Positions 1 to 8,692 of a DNA stretch of 64,000 nt are shown one piece after another. A program made the position numbers and the translations under genes. The notes under the pieces were generated by a model. It was not told the origin of the DNA, made no database searches, and saw only the letters and a program-made list of their open reading frames with translations. The DNA comes from Leptospira venezuelensis (GTDB lineage: Bacteria > Spirochaetota > Leptospiria > Leptospirales > Leptospiraceae). The stretch lies in contig NZ_NETS01000010.1 of the NCBI RefSeq assembly GCF_002150035.1, positions 1,736,001 to 1,800,000 on the forward strand. Direction: 5' to 3'. How positions within the stretch are numbered: position 1 is the stretch's first letter; every line of letters starts with the position of its first letter.

Positions 1-197
1 GTAATGGTCTTGAAAAAGAACAGACTAAAGAAATTACTAAGATCGTAAAGGATTCTAAACTAAAAGTAATTCCTACCATTATGGGAAATTGTGTTAGGAT
101 TCAGGGAAAGAAGAAGGATGATCTTCAGGAGATCATGAAACTCTTAAAATCTGCGGATCTTCCTTTTGATGTTCAATTCCAAAATTTTAAGGGTTAA
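1..197 (+). CDS. YajQ family nucleotide-binding protein, C-terminal part (5' truncated)
   Basis: The last 65 codons of a gene whose start lies outside the window; the first complete codon begins at base 3. The translated tail contains KIVKDSKLKVIPTIMGN, VRIQGKKKDDLQEIMKLLK and a final VQFQNFKG. This matches the end of the YajQ/UPF0234 family: a lysine-rich strand, a 'VRVTGKSKDDLQ'-like helix start and a terminal 'FQF.NFR'. Members are small cytoplasmic proteins reported to bind tRNA, nucleotides or, in some species, cyclic-di-GMP. The role here is inferred only from the family, and only the second domain is visible. The next gene starts 38 bp downstream on the same strand. Confidence 0.75.
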   Translation, partial: NGLEKEQTKEITKIVKDSKLKVIPTIMGNCVRIQGKKKDDLQEIMKLLKSADLPFDVQFQNFKG

Positions 198-234
198 TCA
201 AAACCTTTCCGAAAGATAAGGGTCTAATTTAGGT

Positions 235-630
235 ATGAAACGTTTTACATTTCTCGCAATTATTTCTATTTTTCTGATCTCAGGACTCTCTGCAGAGGAG
301 GAAAATCCGATCAAGTTCAAGATCGAAAAATCGTCTCCTTCTGGTTATGTTTTGAAAGTTGTTTACCCTGAAAATTTCGGGGTCCAAAAAGAAGCTCCGC
401 ATCGTATCCTACTCAATCCTGGATCCGGATTAAAAGTGGTTTCCGCGGATCTAAAACTGAAAGGTAAAACTTCATCCCGCAAAAAAGAATATTTCGAATC
501 AGTTGAGCCTATGCAGTTAAAACTGGAAGGGAAGGGTGAACTGGAAATTCACGCGAAAATTTTTTACTGCGATTATAACAGGAATATTTGTATTCCGGGA
601 AAGATATTACAAAAAGAGACAATCCAATAA
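235..630 (+). CDS. Secreted protein resembling the DsbD N-terminal domain
   Basis: A 131-residue protein with an N-terminal signal peptide (MKRFTFLAIISIFLISGLSA) and a predicted cleavage near residue 20. The mature part looks like a single beta-sandwich. Near the end is a two-cysteine segment, FYCDYNRNICIPG, which resembles the C-x(5-6)-C motif of the DsbD alpha domain, where the periplasmic domain passes electrons to thiol partners. If the likeness is real it is a stand-alone periplasmic thiol-redox or substrate-binding domain, because no DsbD membrane or thioredoxin part follows. A strong hairpin terminator lies 24 bp downstream. Secretion is seen in the sequence; the family placement is tentative. 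Confidence 0.55.
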   Translation: MKRFTFLAIISIFLISGLSAEEENPIKFKIEKSSPSGYVLKVVYPENFGVQKEAPHRILLNPGSGLKVVSADLKLKGKTSSRKKEYFESVEPMQLKLEGKGELEIHAKIFYCDYNRNICIPGKILQKETIQ

Positions 631-653
631 TTAAATAGAATATGTTTGGAAAG

Positions 654-681
654 AAAAAGCGGCAATATAGCCGCTTTTTTT
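654..681. terminator. Bidirectional intrinsic terminator
   Basis: AAAAAGCGGC (654-663), loop AATATA, GCCGCTTTTT (670-679), followed by more T. The A-run on the left arm gives the T-tract when read on the other strand. It can therefore end both the plus-strand gene stopping at 630 and the minus-strand gene stopping at 726. Confidence 0.85.
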
Positions 682-725
682 ATTGGAATTTGATTGTAGA
701 AGTTCCTAGATCGTCGCGATTTAAA

Positions 726-1145
726 TTACTTCTTAATTTCTATTTTTAGATCTGGTTGAGATACATGGAAGAGATAGTATGTCTTTCCATTAATTGGTTT
801 GGAAACTTTTACGAACTTCCCTTTTGAATCCACTAACTCTTTCAGGAATTTGCGGTCTGTCGGACGAAATGAATCTCCCTTCTCCGCTATAAAAAGATTT
901 AAGGCTCTTTTTTTAGCAAGATCCAATGCTTCGCTTTCGTTACCATCCAAGGAAGATACAACTACTTGATAAGTAGAAGAACTGATAAAACCTTCGGTTG
1001 CTTTAACAAATTGGTCATCTTCAGTCGGAGCGGATTCCTCTACTACATTCTTAGATGTTTCTTTTTTAGGTTCTTCCGTTTGAGGTGTTTTACATACGGA
1101 GATGAGAGAAACGATTAGTAATGCGAAAATCGTTTTTGTATGCAT
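726..1145 (-). CDS. Putative lipoprotein, paralogue of the next upstream gene
   Basis: A 139-residue protein with a short hydrophobic N-terminus ending in LISVCKT, a loose spirochaetal lipobox with Cys around residue 18. A charged linker rich in E, K, P and T follows, then a small domain. That domain begins FISSSTYQVVVSSLDGNE and continues with a helix (ALDLAKKRALNLFIAE). The same FIS..-(Y/F)QVVV strand and helix order is found in the protein encoded just upstream at 1163-1783, so the two are tandem paralogues in one operon with a gap of 17 bp. No enzymatic motif is visible. Function unknown. Confidence 0.7.
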   Translation of the reverse strand: MHTKTIFALLIVSLISVCKTPQTEEPKKETSKNVVEESAPTEDDQFVKATEGFISSSTYQVVVSSLDGNESEALDLAKKRALNLFIAEKGDSFRPTDRKFLKELVDSKGKFVKVSKPINGKTYYLFHVSQPDLKIEIKK

Positions 1146-1162
1146 AGCGTTAGATTCCTTCG

Positions 1163-1783
1163 TTATGGAATTATTTTAGATTCTAAAGTTCGCTTGAGTA
1201 AATCCGCATCCACAACTCTAAAAACAAAAATGCAGCTTTTAGGGTCGCTATAATCTTCTCTGTATAAGAACAGTTTATCCAAAAGCCAAGCGAAAGAAGC
1301 TCGGTAGGTTAAATAATCAGCATTTACGATTTCCGTCTTCTTCTTTTCTTTTTTTTCTTCCGGAGCATCGTCTTCTACTGGGGTTTGTACGTTTTGGGTA
1401 GCGATAGATGCTGTACCCATAGGAGAATTAGACTTGGTTCGAACTGCTTGGGGAGGTCCAGGGGGCGCCTCATATTTGGGGACTGTTGAATTGACCCCGA
1501 CCCCGATCCAAGTTTTTTTTTCTTCTGAGACTTGAGCCAATAGCAAGTTCACCGATATCTCGTCTCTTTTACGGATCGCTCTCGCCTTACAATCTTCTCT
1601 CAACGCTAATAAAGGTTTTTCCTGATTTGGGACCGGAACAGTTACCACTACTTGGAAATAATCGTGAGAAATAAAACCGGAGTCGCTTAGATTATCCCAA
1701 ACCTTTCTTCTGTATTCAGGATCTGCAGGCTCGCAATGTACTAAAAAAAATGTCAGGAATAAGACCGACAAAACCCGCAACAT
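1163..1783 (-). CDS. Putative lipoprotein with QVVV domain
   Basis: The reading frame stays open to 1852, but ATG at 1783 gives a clean lipoprotein signal (MLRVLSVLFLTFFLVHCEPA) with Cys at residue 17, so I choose it. The domain after the signal holds GFISHDYFQVVVTVPVPN and a long helix with several Lys/Arg. It matches the organisation of the neighbouring 726-1145 protein. A Pro/Ala-rich low-complexity stretch and an acidic-basic EEKKEKKK run sit in the middle, followed by a C-terminal domain with one Cys. The gene is divergent from the M16 peptidase gene at 1876, about 92 bp away. Function unknown. Confidence 0.7.
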   Translation of the reverse strand: MLRVLSVLFLTFFLVHCEPADPEYRRKVWDNLSDSGFISHDYFQVVVTVPVPNQEKPLLALREDCKARAIRKRDEISVNLLLAQVSEEKKTWIGVGVNSTVPKYEAPPGPPQAVRTKSNSPMGTASIATQNVQTPVEDDAPEEKKEKKKTEIVNADYLTYRASFAWLLDKLFLYREDYSDPKSCIFVFRVVDADLLKRTLESKIIP

Positions 1784-1875
1784 AGTTCCTAGTTTAAAGC
1801 TCCCCTCTACAAAAACCAGCGGGATTTTTTCCCGGTATCTTCTGGACAACATAACTTTTAGGGGAAATCTTGTTG

Positions 1876-3456
1876 GTTATGTGGGAATATCTTTCCAAGT
1901 CAGTCATTTCTCGTTTCAGCTTTTTGTTTTTTACTCTTTGCATTTTTATAAACTTCGAAGCCTCGGCTAATGAAGACATCTTCTCGGAGATTCGAACTAC
2001 TTTGGAATCCAGAGTGAAAAAGGTAACTTTGAAGAATGGGATCAGGCTTCTCATGATGAAAAGAGCCGATTCTCCTACAGTTGCAGTTTATACCAAATTT
2101 TTGGTAGGTGCTGCAGACGAAACTCCTGAGATTGCGGGAACCGCTCACCTTTTGGAGCATATGCTTTTTAAGGGTACTAAAAATATCGGTGTCACTGATG
2201 CCAAAAAAGAAAAAGTATATTTGGACCAGATCCGAGTTTGGGGAAAACGTTTAGATTCTTATCGTTTGCAAGAAAGAGAACTTGCTGCCAAAGGCGAGCC
2301 TGTTCCGGAACAACTCATCAAAGATAAAAATATCTTAGAAGTCAGATTTAAAAATCTGCTGGAACTCCATCGTAAGTTTGTGGTTTCGAACGAAGACTCT
2401 TACATCTACGAGAAGAATGGAGGCACTGGCTTTAATGCATATACTACCAACGATGTAACAAATTACCAAATTTTACTTCCCGCAAATAGATTAGAGATCT
2501 GGGCAAAACTGGAATCGGATAGATTAAAAGATCCTATATTACGAGAATATTATACTGAAAGGGATGTGGTCCTGGAAGAACGCAGGATGAGAGTAGAGAA
2601 CCAAGGAATGGGAATACTGAGAGAGAAATTTTTAGGAGCCGCTTTCCCAAAACATTCTTATGGAATGCCTGTAATCGGTTACGAATCGAATCTTCCTTTT
2701 TTGGACATTGATAAAACAGAAGAATTTTTCAAAAAGAATTATAGGCCTCATAAGATGGCCATCGGAATTGTAGGAGACTTAGATTTCGATAAGACAGAAA
2801 AATTAGTCCGAAAATATTTCGAAGATATTCCGGATGGACCTTCTCCAAAACTCTCTCATGAGTCAGAAAGTTTTGATCATGAAACTAGAAGAGTGACTGT
2901 AAAACATTCTTCCGGTCCTATGAAAGTGATGGGTTGGTTGACTCCCGCCTCCCCTCATCCTGATAAACCTGTTTTGGAATTAATAGATGCAGTCTTATCC
3001 CAAGGCGAGACCGGAAGATTATACAAACGACTTGTGCTTAGAGACAAACTTGCACAAAGAGTTGCATGTTGGACAGGAGAGCCTGGAGAAAGATACCCAA
3101 GCCTTTTCGCAATTTATGTGAACAATGTAAGAGGCGCAGACCCGGATAAGATAGAATCTTCGATCTTGGAAGAAATTGAAACTCTCAAAAAAGAAGCGGT
3201 TACTATAGAAGAATTAGCGAAGATCAAAAATCAGATCGTTGCCGACTATATTAGGGGTTTGAATAGCAATTCTAAACTTGCGGATGTTCTTACTTATTAT
3301 GAATTAGTGGCCGGGGATTGGACAGAAATTTTCGACGATTACGCGCGATTGGATAGAGTCACTCCGGAAGATATCATGAGAGTAACCCAGAAATATTTCA
3401 CACCTCGAAATCTGACCATTGGCGATCTTATTAATTCTGACGGAGAGAAAAAATGA
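1876..3456 (+). CDS. M16 family zinc metallopeptidase, catalytic subunit
   Basis: A secreted insulinase/processing-peptidase-like protein. The signal segment SFLFFTLCIFINFEASA is followed by an M16 N-domain with the inverted zinc motif HLLEH (H93, E96, H97, counted from TTG 1870). Further on comes LEIWAKLESDR, which carries the usual third zinc-ligand Glu. An insert of about 60 charged residues separates the two. The C-terminal M16 domain contains GETGRLYKRLVLRDKLA. The start may be TTG 1870 or ATG 1876; AGGGGAAA at 1860-1867 fits ATG 1876 better. The stop overlaps the next M16 gene by ATGA. The arrangement suggests a periplasmic heterodimer that degrades peptides. Confidence 0.9.
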   Translation, partial: VMWEYLSKSVISRFSFLFFTLCIFINFEASANEDIFSEIRTTLESRVKKVTLKNGIRLLMMKRADSPTVAVYTKFLVGAADETPEIAGTAHLLEHMLFKGTKNIGVTDAKKEKVYLDQIRVWGKRLDSYRLQERELAAKGEPVPEQLIKDKNILEVRFKNLLELHRKFVVSNEDSYIYEKNGGTGFNAYTTNDVTNYQILLPANRLEIWAKLESDRLKDPILREYYTERDVVLEERRMRVENQGMGILREKFLGAAFPKHSYGMPVIGYESNLPFLDIDKTEEFFKKNYRPHKMAIGIVGDLDFDKTEKLVRKYFEDIPDGPSPKLSHESESFDHETRRVTVKHSSGPMKVMGWLTPASPHPDKPVLELIDAVLSQGETGRLYKRLVLRDKLAQRVACWTGEPGERYPSLFAIYVNNVRGADPDKIESSILEEIETLKKEAVTIEELAKIKNQIVADYIRGLNSNSKLADVLTYYELVAGDWTEIFDDYARLDRVTPEDIMRVTQKYFTPRNLTIGDLINSDGEKK

Positions 3457-4886
3457 ATATTCTAAAAAGATTAATTATCTCCGTTTCTATAATTCTTTTC
3501 TCCTTCGTTAGCTCTGAAGCTGCCCCTGGAGATTTCGTAAAAGACGTAAAGATTCCAGCCTTAGAATTTCATTTTCCTGAAATTAAAGAGATTGGAAAGG
3601 ATTCGAATACTCGAATTTTGTATTTGGAAAACTCCGAGTTTCCGATCAAAACTCTGGAAATCACATTTTACGCAGGGCCTTCTTACTTTACTAAGACCTC
3701 TTTCGAGTTAGTCGAAATTTTTCCCGAGGCTTGGAAGAAGGGAGGAACAACCTCGCATCCTGGCGAAAGTTTTGCAGAAGTCTGGGAATCTTATGGCTCT
3801 AAGTTAAGAGTAGATTCTGATTTGGACACGGTAACTTTAACTTTTTCTTGGCTTTCCAGATATGACCAAGAATCCAAGGCACTGATCGCAGAATTTTTGA
3901 AGCAGCCAATTTTTGGAAAAGAAGCTTTCGAGATCGCAAGATTACAATTAAGCGAACAGATCAAAAGAAGAAACGATAATATTGTAGGTCTTGCTTTTAG
4001 AAAGGCAAATGAGCTTGTTTATCAAGGGAAAGTAAAAGGTAAGTCGCTTTCTCTGACAGCACTCGACGATTTAAAAGAAGAAGATCTAGAAGTATATTAT
4101 AAAAATCAATTATTGAGTTCCAGACGTTCGATACTTATAAGTGGCAAGTGGAATCAGGAAGAGATCCCTCAATTTTTAGGAGATATTTTGCCCGCATTTT
4201 CGGGAACTCCGGTAATGGATTCCCAGGGTTCCAGTCCGGATGAGTTGAATAAAAATCTAAAGCAGAAAGAAATTAAGAATCTGATCATAGACAAGGACAA
4301 TACTCAAAACGTGGTCTTATTCTTAGGAGTAGGACCTGCTCATAACGATAAAGATTTTTATGCAGTTCAGGTTTTGAATTATTTAGTGGGAGGTGGAGGA
4401 TTTACTTCTTACTTCATGAGCAAAATCCGCTCGGACAAGGGGCTCGCTTACTCTTCTTCTAGTCATCCAGTGTTCGAAAAAGATCACTCAGTGATTTACT
4501 TTTTTACTCAGACAAAATCCAAAAGTACCATGGAAGTTTATAATCTCATGGGGGAAATTTTGGGAGATTCTACTTTCTCTAATATAAGTGAAGAAGAATT
4601 AAAAAATGCAAAAGAAGCGATTCTTAATAAATTTATCTTCTTATTTACCGACTCTGTAGAAATTCTTAGGAACGAAGTTCGATTTAGAGAACATAAAATG
4701 CCAAAGGATTATCTCAAAAATTATAGAGATAAAATCCAAAATGTTACTCTTGAAGATCTGAGAAGAGTTGGTAAAATATATTTTAGAAGAGATAAACTGA
4801 CAGCAGTGATCTCTGGACCAAAATCTTCCGTCTCTTCTGAGCTACCTGGACAAAAAACGATCGGTCCGGAAGATCCGATCCCATAA
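3453..4886 (+). CDS. M16 family peptidase-like protein, non-catalytic partner
   Basis: A 477-residue secreted protein (MNILKRLIISVSIILFSFVSSEA signal region) with two M16 domains. At the position of the zinc motif the sequence reads FPEAWKKGGTTSH, so HxxEH is absent and this subunit should be inactive. The C-terminal domain keeps the substrate-binding segment GGGGFTSYFMSKIRSDKGLAYS, with the R/Y pair typical of M16B proteins. Pairs of this kind (active HxxEH subunit plus inactive R/Y subunit) are known from bacterial M16B heterodimers and mitochondrial MPP. It overlaps the upstream gene by 4 bp and the next gene by 1 bp (taATG), so an operon is very likely. Confidence 0.88.
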   Translation: MNILKRLIISVSIILFSFVSSEAAPGDFVKDVKIPALEFHFPEIKEIGKDSNTRILYLENSEFPIKTLEITFYAGPSYFTKTSFELVEIFPEAWKKGGTTSHPGESFAEVWESYGSKLRVDSDLDTVTLTFSWLSRYDQESKALIAEFLKQPIFGKEAFEIARLQLSEQIKRRNDNIVGLAFRKANELVYQGKVKGKSLSLTALDDLKEEDLEVYYKNQLLSSRRSILISGKWNQEEIPQFLGDILPAFSGTPVMDSQGSSPDELNKNLKQKEIKNLIIDKDNTQNVVLFLGVGPAHNDKDFYAVQVLNYLVGGGGFTSYFMSKIRSDKGLAYSSSSHPVFEKDHSVIYFFTQTKSKSTMEVYNLMGEILGDSTFSNISEEELKNAKEAILNKFIFLFTDSVEILRNEVRFREHKMPKDYLKNYRDKIQNVTLEDLRRVGKIYFRRDKLTAVISGPKSSVSSELPGQKTIGPEDPIP

Positions 4887-5716
4887 TGGATTGTAAGTTC
4901 GAACATAAGGGATATTTATTCGAAGGGATTTCGGAAGGAGGGATTCGCACCTCCATTGTAATGCCTCGTTTGAGTTTGATGTTCGATATAGGACATCAGA
5001 ATCCGAACCGTATCAATATAGAGAGATTATTATTAACTCATGCGCATTTGGATCATTCTGCAGGAATCCCTTATTATATTTCGCAAAGGTCTTTACGTAA
5101 GTTAGGACCTCCTAAAATATATCTTCCTAAAACGTTAGAAGCTCCTATGAGAGAAATTTTATCTCTCTATTCTAAGATAGAAGATTTTCCTTACTCTTAT
5201 GAGATGAAAGGATTGGAAGAAGGAGAAGAAATAGAAATAGATGCATACCATTTTTTTAAAGTATGGAAAACATTTCATAGAGTGGATTCCCAGGGTTATA
5301 CAATCTATGAAAGAAAGAAAAAGTTAAGATCTGAGTTTATTGGATTAGATCGAAATGAACTTTTGAAAAAGAAAGAAGAAGGTATCGACGTTGACGAATT
5401 TCATTCTAAGCCTGTAGTCAGTTTTTCGGGAGATACCAAAATTGAATATGTGCTGACCCATAAGGATGTAGCAGAATCAGAAATCTTATTTTTAGAATGT
5501 ACATATATAGATCATGAAAGGAATGTAGAGAATGCAAGAGAGTGGGGGCATATCCATCTGGATGAAATCTTACATCATATCTCCTCCTTTAAAAATGAAA
5601 AAATAGTCCTGATCCATTTTTCGAAACGTTATCCTCCTGCTTATATTCGAAAAATCTTATCTAAAAGACTCCCTCCCTCCGAAAGAGATAGGATACATCT
5701 TTTCCTCCCTGAATAA
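4886..5716 (+). CDS. Metallo-beta-lactamase fold hydrolase, RNase Z-like
   Basis: 276 residues with the metal motif THAHLDHSAG (H52, H54, D56, H57). Later come SFSGDTKIE (bridging Asp), LFLECTYIDHERN and IVLIHFSKRY (final His). These are the landmark segments of the RNase Z/ElaC branch, in which FSGDT, 'E.T(Y/F)' and 'HFS.RY' are characteristic. Canonical tRNase Z is about 300 residues and trims tRNA 3' trailers. This protein lacks an obvious long flexible arm and could act on another substrate. No signal peptide, so cytoplasmic. It starts within the stop codon of the M16 partner gene and is followed after 1 bp by the methyltransferase gene. Confidence 0.8.
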   Translation: MDCKFEHKGYLFEGISEGGIRTSIVMPRLSLMFDIGHQNPNRINIERLLLTHAHLDHSAGIPYYISQRSLRKLGPPKIYLPKTLEAPMREILSLYSKIEDFPYSYEMKGLEEGEEIEIDAYHFFKVWKTFHRVDSQGYTIYERKKKLRSEFIGLDRNELLKKKEEGIDVDEFHSKPVVSFSGDTKIEYVLTHKDVAESEILFLECTYIDHERNVENAREWGHIHLDEILHHISSFKNEKIVLIHFSKRYPPAYIRKILSKRLPPSERDRIHLFLPE

Positions 5717-5717
5717 T

Positions 5718-6404
5718 ATGGCCTCTCAAAACCCTAAACAGAAATACGGGACTTCCATTTACAAGGAAGGGTTGGAAGATTGGATCCATTCAGAATTAAT
5801 AAAACGTCCTTATGAATGGCTTGAGGATCTGGAGAAAAGAGCTTCTCAAAACAAATTTCCGGTGTTAACACCTGCATCGGGGGCGGTGCTCGCATTTTTA
5901 GCTTCTTCATGGGATCCGGATACAATTTTGGAGTTAGGGACCGGTTATGGGATCTCCTTAATCTGGCTTATCTCTGCAGTTAGAAAAGATACAAAGATCC
6001 AAACGGTGGATAGAGAAGTAGACTTCATTCAAGTGGCGAAAGAATTTTTTGCCAGGATAGAGCCCAACTCTAATCGAGTAGAATTTACAAATGCGGACTG
6101 TTCAGAGGTTGCAAAGGAATTTTTAGAACCTTCTTCCTCGGATCGGAAAGAACTGATATTTGTGGATTGTGATAAGATCCGTTATCCGGAAATTTTAGAG
6201 ATGATCCTGGAAGGAGGTAAAACCAGAAATCTAAGAGTGATCTACGATAATGTACTTTGGCATGGAAGGATTGCCGATCCTGAAAACCAAGCATCTTCTG
6301 ACCGGGCGGTGCGCCAATTATGGTCCCTAATCAAAAATTCTAAGATAGAATACACCTTATTCCCTGTTGGTGACGGAATATTATGTTTCGATTTTAAGCA
6401 ATAA
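5718..6404 (+). CDS. Class I SAM-dependent O-methyltransferase
   Basis: 228 residues. The SAM-binding motif I reads ILELGTGYGISLIWL. The acidic end of strand 2 is TVDREVDFIQVAKEFF, motif II is FVDCDKIRYPEIL, and an Asn/Asp pair follows at VIYDNVLWHG. The pattern (LELGTxxGxS, VDxD, FxDxxK, DNxLWxG) is that of the catechol-type O-methyltransferase family 3, which methylates small hydroxylated substrates. The true substrate cannot be read from the sequence. Cytoplasmic, and last in the four-gene run that begins with the M16 pair, with a 1-bp gap from the upstream gene. Confidence 0.85.
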   Translation: MASQNPKQKYGTSIYKEGLEDWIHSELIKRPYEWLEDLEKRASQNKFPVLTPASGAVLAFLASSWDPDTILELGTGYGISLIWLISAVRKDTKIQTVDREVDFIQVAKEFFARIEPNSNRVEFTNADCSEVAKEFLEPSSSDRKELIFVDCDKIRYPEILEMILEGGKTRNLRVIYDNVLWHGRIADPENQASSDRAVRQLWSLIKNSKIEYTLFPVGDGILCFDFKQ

Positions 6405-6458
6405 AAAGCTTGTTTGCTTCTTAAGCGTTGTGTTATATTACCGCGAAGGGTCGATCAC

Positions 6459-7214
6459 ATGACAAAAATTTCTTTCCCTCGGATCGTCGCGGTTCTTGCG
6501 GCATTCTTTATAATTTCGTACGGCGTATCAGCACAAAATAAACCTACAAGTAATGACGGTAAGGGTTCTACCTTGGCCAACGCGGCCGAAGATCCTAAAT
6601 ACCAGGGAGATTATTTGGAGGAATTTCATTTTGCCAGAACCTTGGATTCCACTCAGAACAAGATCAAAGGTGATTTAGGTGCTTTGGAAGTGGTGGTAAA
6701 AAATTTCGGATCTCAGGTATCTAACTCTCAACAGGACTTCGATACTATCTGGAAAAAATACAACGAAGCATATCGATATTCTTTAATGCGCAAATATGTT
6801 GTCGCTGGCCGTAAGATGAAAGAAACGGAAGACGAGACAAACAAGCTATATGGAAAATTCTCCGATCTTTATAACCAAAAAGTGGATCAGTTATTGGGAG
6901 AATGTGCGGATGCGATTGTTTCCATAGAGCAAAAGTCCGGACCTGGAGCCGCTGCAAAAGGGTATGCTGGAAGAGAAGTTTCCAATAACCAACACAAACT
7001 TCAGATTGCTTATTACCAATTTATCCAAGCGGAGAAGATGAGAAGGGACTCCAGATTTAAGGATAGCCTGATGCATCTTAGGATCGCAAAAGAATACGGA
7101 ATTTCTATCCTCAGCAAATTGAAAACTGAAGAGGAAAGTAAAAATGTCCGGGAGAAATACAAAGTGGATTTAAGCGATAACCGCAATATGGTTTACGCAG
7201 AATCTAAACTTTAA
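6459..7214 (+). CDS. Secreted helical protein of unknown function
   Basis: The frame opens at 6414, but ATG 6459 follows a good ribosome site (GCGAAGGG at 6443-6450) and starts a signal peptide (MTKISFPRIVAVLAAFFIISYGVSAQ), so it is preferred. The mature protein is almost entirely helical and rich in Lys, Glu and Gln. It has a stretch (LEVVVKNFGSQVSNSQQDFD) typical of coiled coil and one lone Cys in LLGECADAIVS. Heptad-like spacing suggests a periplasmic or surface scaffold. No known domain is recognised. A hairpin follows at 7224. Confidence 0.65.
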   Translation: MTKISFPRIVAVLAAFFIISYGVSAQNKPTSNDGKGSTLANAAEDPKYQGDYLEEFHFARTLDSTQNKIKGDLGALEVVVKNFGSQVSNSQQDFDTIWKKYNEAYRYSLMRKYVVAGRKMKETEDETNKLYGKFSDLYNQKVDQLLGECADAIVSIEQKSGPGAAAKGYAGREVSNNQHKLQIAYYQFIQAEKMRRDSRFKDSLMHLRIAKEYGISILSKLKTEEESKNVREKYKVDLSDNRNMVYAESKL

Positions 7215-7223
7215 AAGACCTCC

Positions 7224-7243
7224 AATCCGAAAACATTCGGATT
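7224..7243 (+). terminator. Hairpin after the 6459-7214 gene
   Basis: AATCCGAA (7224-7231), loop AACA, TTCGGATT (7236-7243). An 8-bp perfect stem, followed by CCTTCCTT rather than a pure T-run, so a weak or factor-assisted terminator. Confidence 0.5.
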
Positions 7244-7253
7244 CCTTCCTTGA

Positions 7254-7320
7254 CGTATCACATGGGGATAACAGGCTGTGCCTGATATCCCCGGAGAAAT
7301 AAATTTCCATACGTGATACG
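7254..7320 (+). promoter_or_regulatory. Nested inverted-repeat leader enclosing the amidase start codon
   Basis: CGTATCAC (7254-7261) is the exact reverse complement of GTGATACG (7313-7320), which contains the presumed GTG start codon and the next two codons. Inside it ATGG (7262-7265) can pair with CCAT (7307-7310). A second hairpin, GGGGATA-a-CAGGC-tgt-GCCTG-a-TATCCCC, spans 7264-7292. The folded RNA would hide the start codon of the gene at 7313, as in RNA thermometers or translational switches. The pairing is seen in the sequence; the regulatory role is inference. Confidence 0.5.
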
Positions 7321-8668
7321 AAAAATTTTATTTATTCCATTATTGTTCATTTTTTCGTTCCCGGTTTCTTCTCAAGAAACAACCCCGAAAAGAACCTATA
7401 ATATAGTTATAGATCCAGGCCATGGCGGTTTGGATTTAAAGCCTAAAGAAGAACACGGAGATAAATACGATCCTATCTCTAATAAATACCTGGAACCTTA
7501 TAAAGCAGGTGCCCAAACAAAATCCAGAAGAGAGAGCGAGGTGGTATTAGCTCTAGCAAAAGAAGTAAAAGAAATTTTGGATCTTACCAAAACTCCAGAA
7601 GGATTCGAAACATTCAGATCATACGCAAAAAAATTCACGAATGATACACTTCCATGGATCAGAATAGATTCAGATCTCACTAGAGAAGAAACTGCAAAAG
7701 AAGAAGGAGCCGATCTATCTTCTGACCCGAATGCTTTTTACAGATTATACGACTATCCAGATAAAAAATCCGGAAAGATTAAACCAGGAAGAATTTCCAG
7801 GATCAATGCTGCTCGTCCCTATTTAGTTTTATCTTTGCACCTGAATCCTAGTTGGAAAGGACATCCGGGCGGAATGGCCGCAGTTCTTTCTCCTTCTTAT
7901 CGAACTTTCTATTCATTGAGAAAAATCTCAGAAGGAAAATCTTCTAAGTCTTTTGAAGACGGACCTTGGAGTGAATGGATGCGTTTCAAAATGGAATGGT
8001 CTCGTTTGGAAAATGCAGTAGCAGATGCTTGGATCTATTTTAACGGTTATTGGCCGAATAAATCCGGAAAAAAAACGGACCTTGCTAATTTCGAAGGATA
8101 TCGCCAAAACATGGTAACTTGGAAATATGCGGATCCTTCGGGTTGGATCGATAAAGCAGTGTTAGACGGTCCTGGTCCTTATGCCAAAAAACATTCAGAG
8201 TATTCTGCAAAAGGAAAATTCTGGGATAGAGAAAGAGCAGAGCCTGAACTCTGGAGAAGAGAAGACGGTGCAGAAGGATTCGGCGGCGACAATCATTACG
8301 CTGCTACGGAACTCATGAGATTTTTGCAATATGGTCTTAGGACTTTGCCTAATTCGGAAGAGGAGTTATCCAACCCGGGACCGATTAATAAGCCCTATAT
8401 TTCTACTTATAGCCTTCCAACTTTTATCAATGCAATCTCTGCTTATCTGGAGATTGGTTATATTGATAAGGAAAAGGATATGAAAATCCTAACCCAAAGA
8501 AAAAAAGATACTGCGATCAGTTTGGCAGTTGGTATATATTCATTATTTCATGGTATCAAAATCAAACCTGCAGATTTGCCTTACGTTCCTAAAGGAAAGA
8601 AGATAGACTGGGCACGTTATGAGAATTTGAAGGAAGGAAATTACTTCCGTATTGTAAGGGATGAATAA
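7313..8668 (+). CDS. N-acetylmuramoyl-L-alanine amidase (Amidase_3) family protein
   Basis: A secreted 451-residue protein (signal MIRKILFIPLLFIFSFPVSSQ). The Amidase_3 zinc motif IDPGHGG places His at residue 37. The second ligand Glu lies in SRRESEVVLALA (E74), and the third His in LVLSLHLNPS. These are the ligands of AmiA/AmiC-type peptidoglycan amidases, which cleave the stem peptide from muramic acid in the periplasm. The region between ligands is longer than usual, and the C-terminal half (PGPYAKKHSEY onward) is not a recognised domain. The start is taken as GTG 7313; no better codon lies nearby and the ribosome site is weak and distant. See the folded leader at 7254-7320. Confidence 0.8.
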   Translation: MIRKILFIPLLFIFSFPVSSQETTPKRTYNIVIDPGHGGLDLKPKEEHGDKYDPISNKYLEPYKAGAQTKSRRESEVVLALAKEVKEILDLTKTPEGFETFRSYAKKFTNDTLPWIRIDSDLTREETAKEEGADLSSDPNAFYRLYDYPDKKSGKIKPGRISRINAARPYLVLSLHLNPSWKGHPGGMAAVLSPSYRTFYSLRKISEGKSSKSFEDGPWSEWMRFKMEWSRLENAVADAWIYFNGYWPNKSGKKTDLANFEGYRQNMVTWKYADPSGWIDKAVLDGPGPYAKKHSEYSAKGKFWDRERAEPELWRREDGAEGFGGDNHYAATELMRFLQYGLRTLPNSEEELSNPGPINKPYISTYSLPTFINAISAYLEIGYIDKEKDMKILTQRKKDTAISLAVGIYSLFHGIKIKPADLPYVPKGKKIDWARYENLKEGNYFRIVRDE

Positions 8669-8692
8669 TTCCTAAGAGGAGATCAACATAGA

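Noticed and set aside
7264..7278. A fragment of a 23S rRNA gene
   Set aside because: Only 15 bases match the conserved rRNA segment. The following bases do not, and the rest forms a local hairpin, so this is not an rRNA gene piece.
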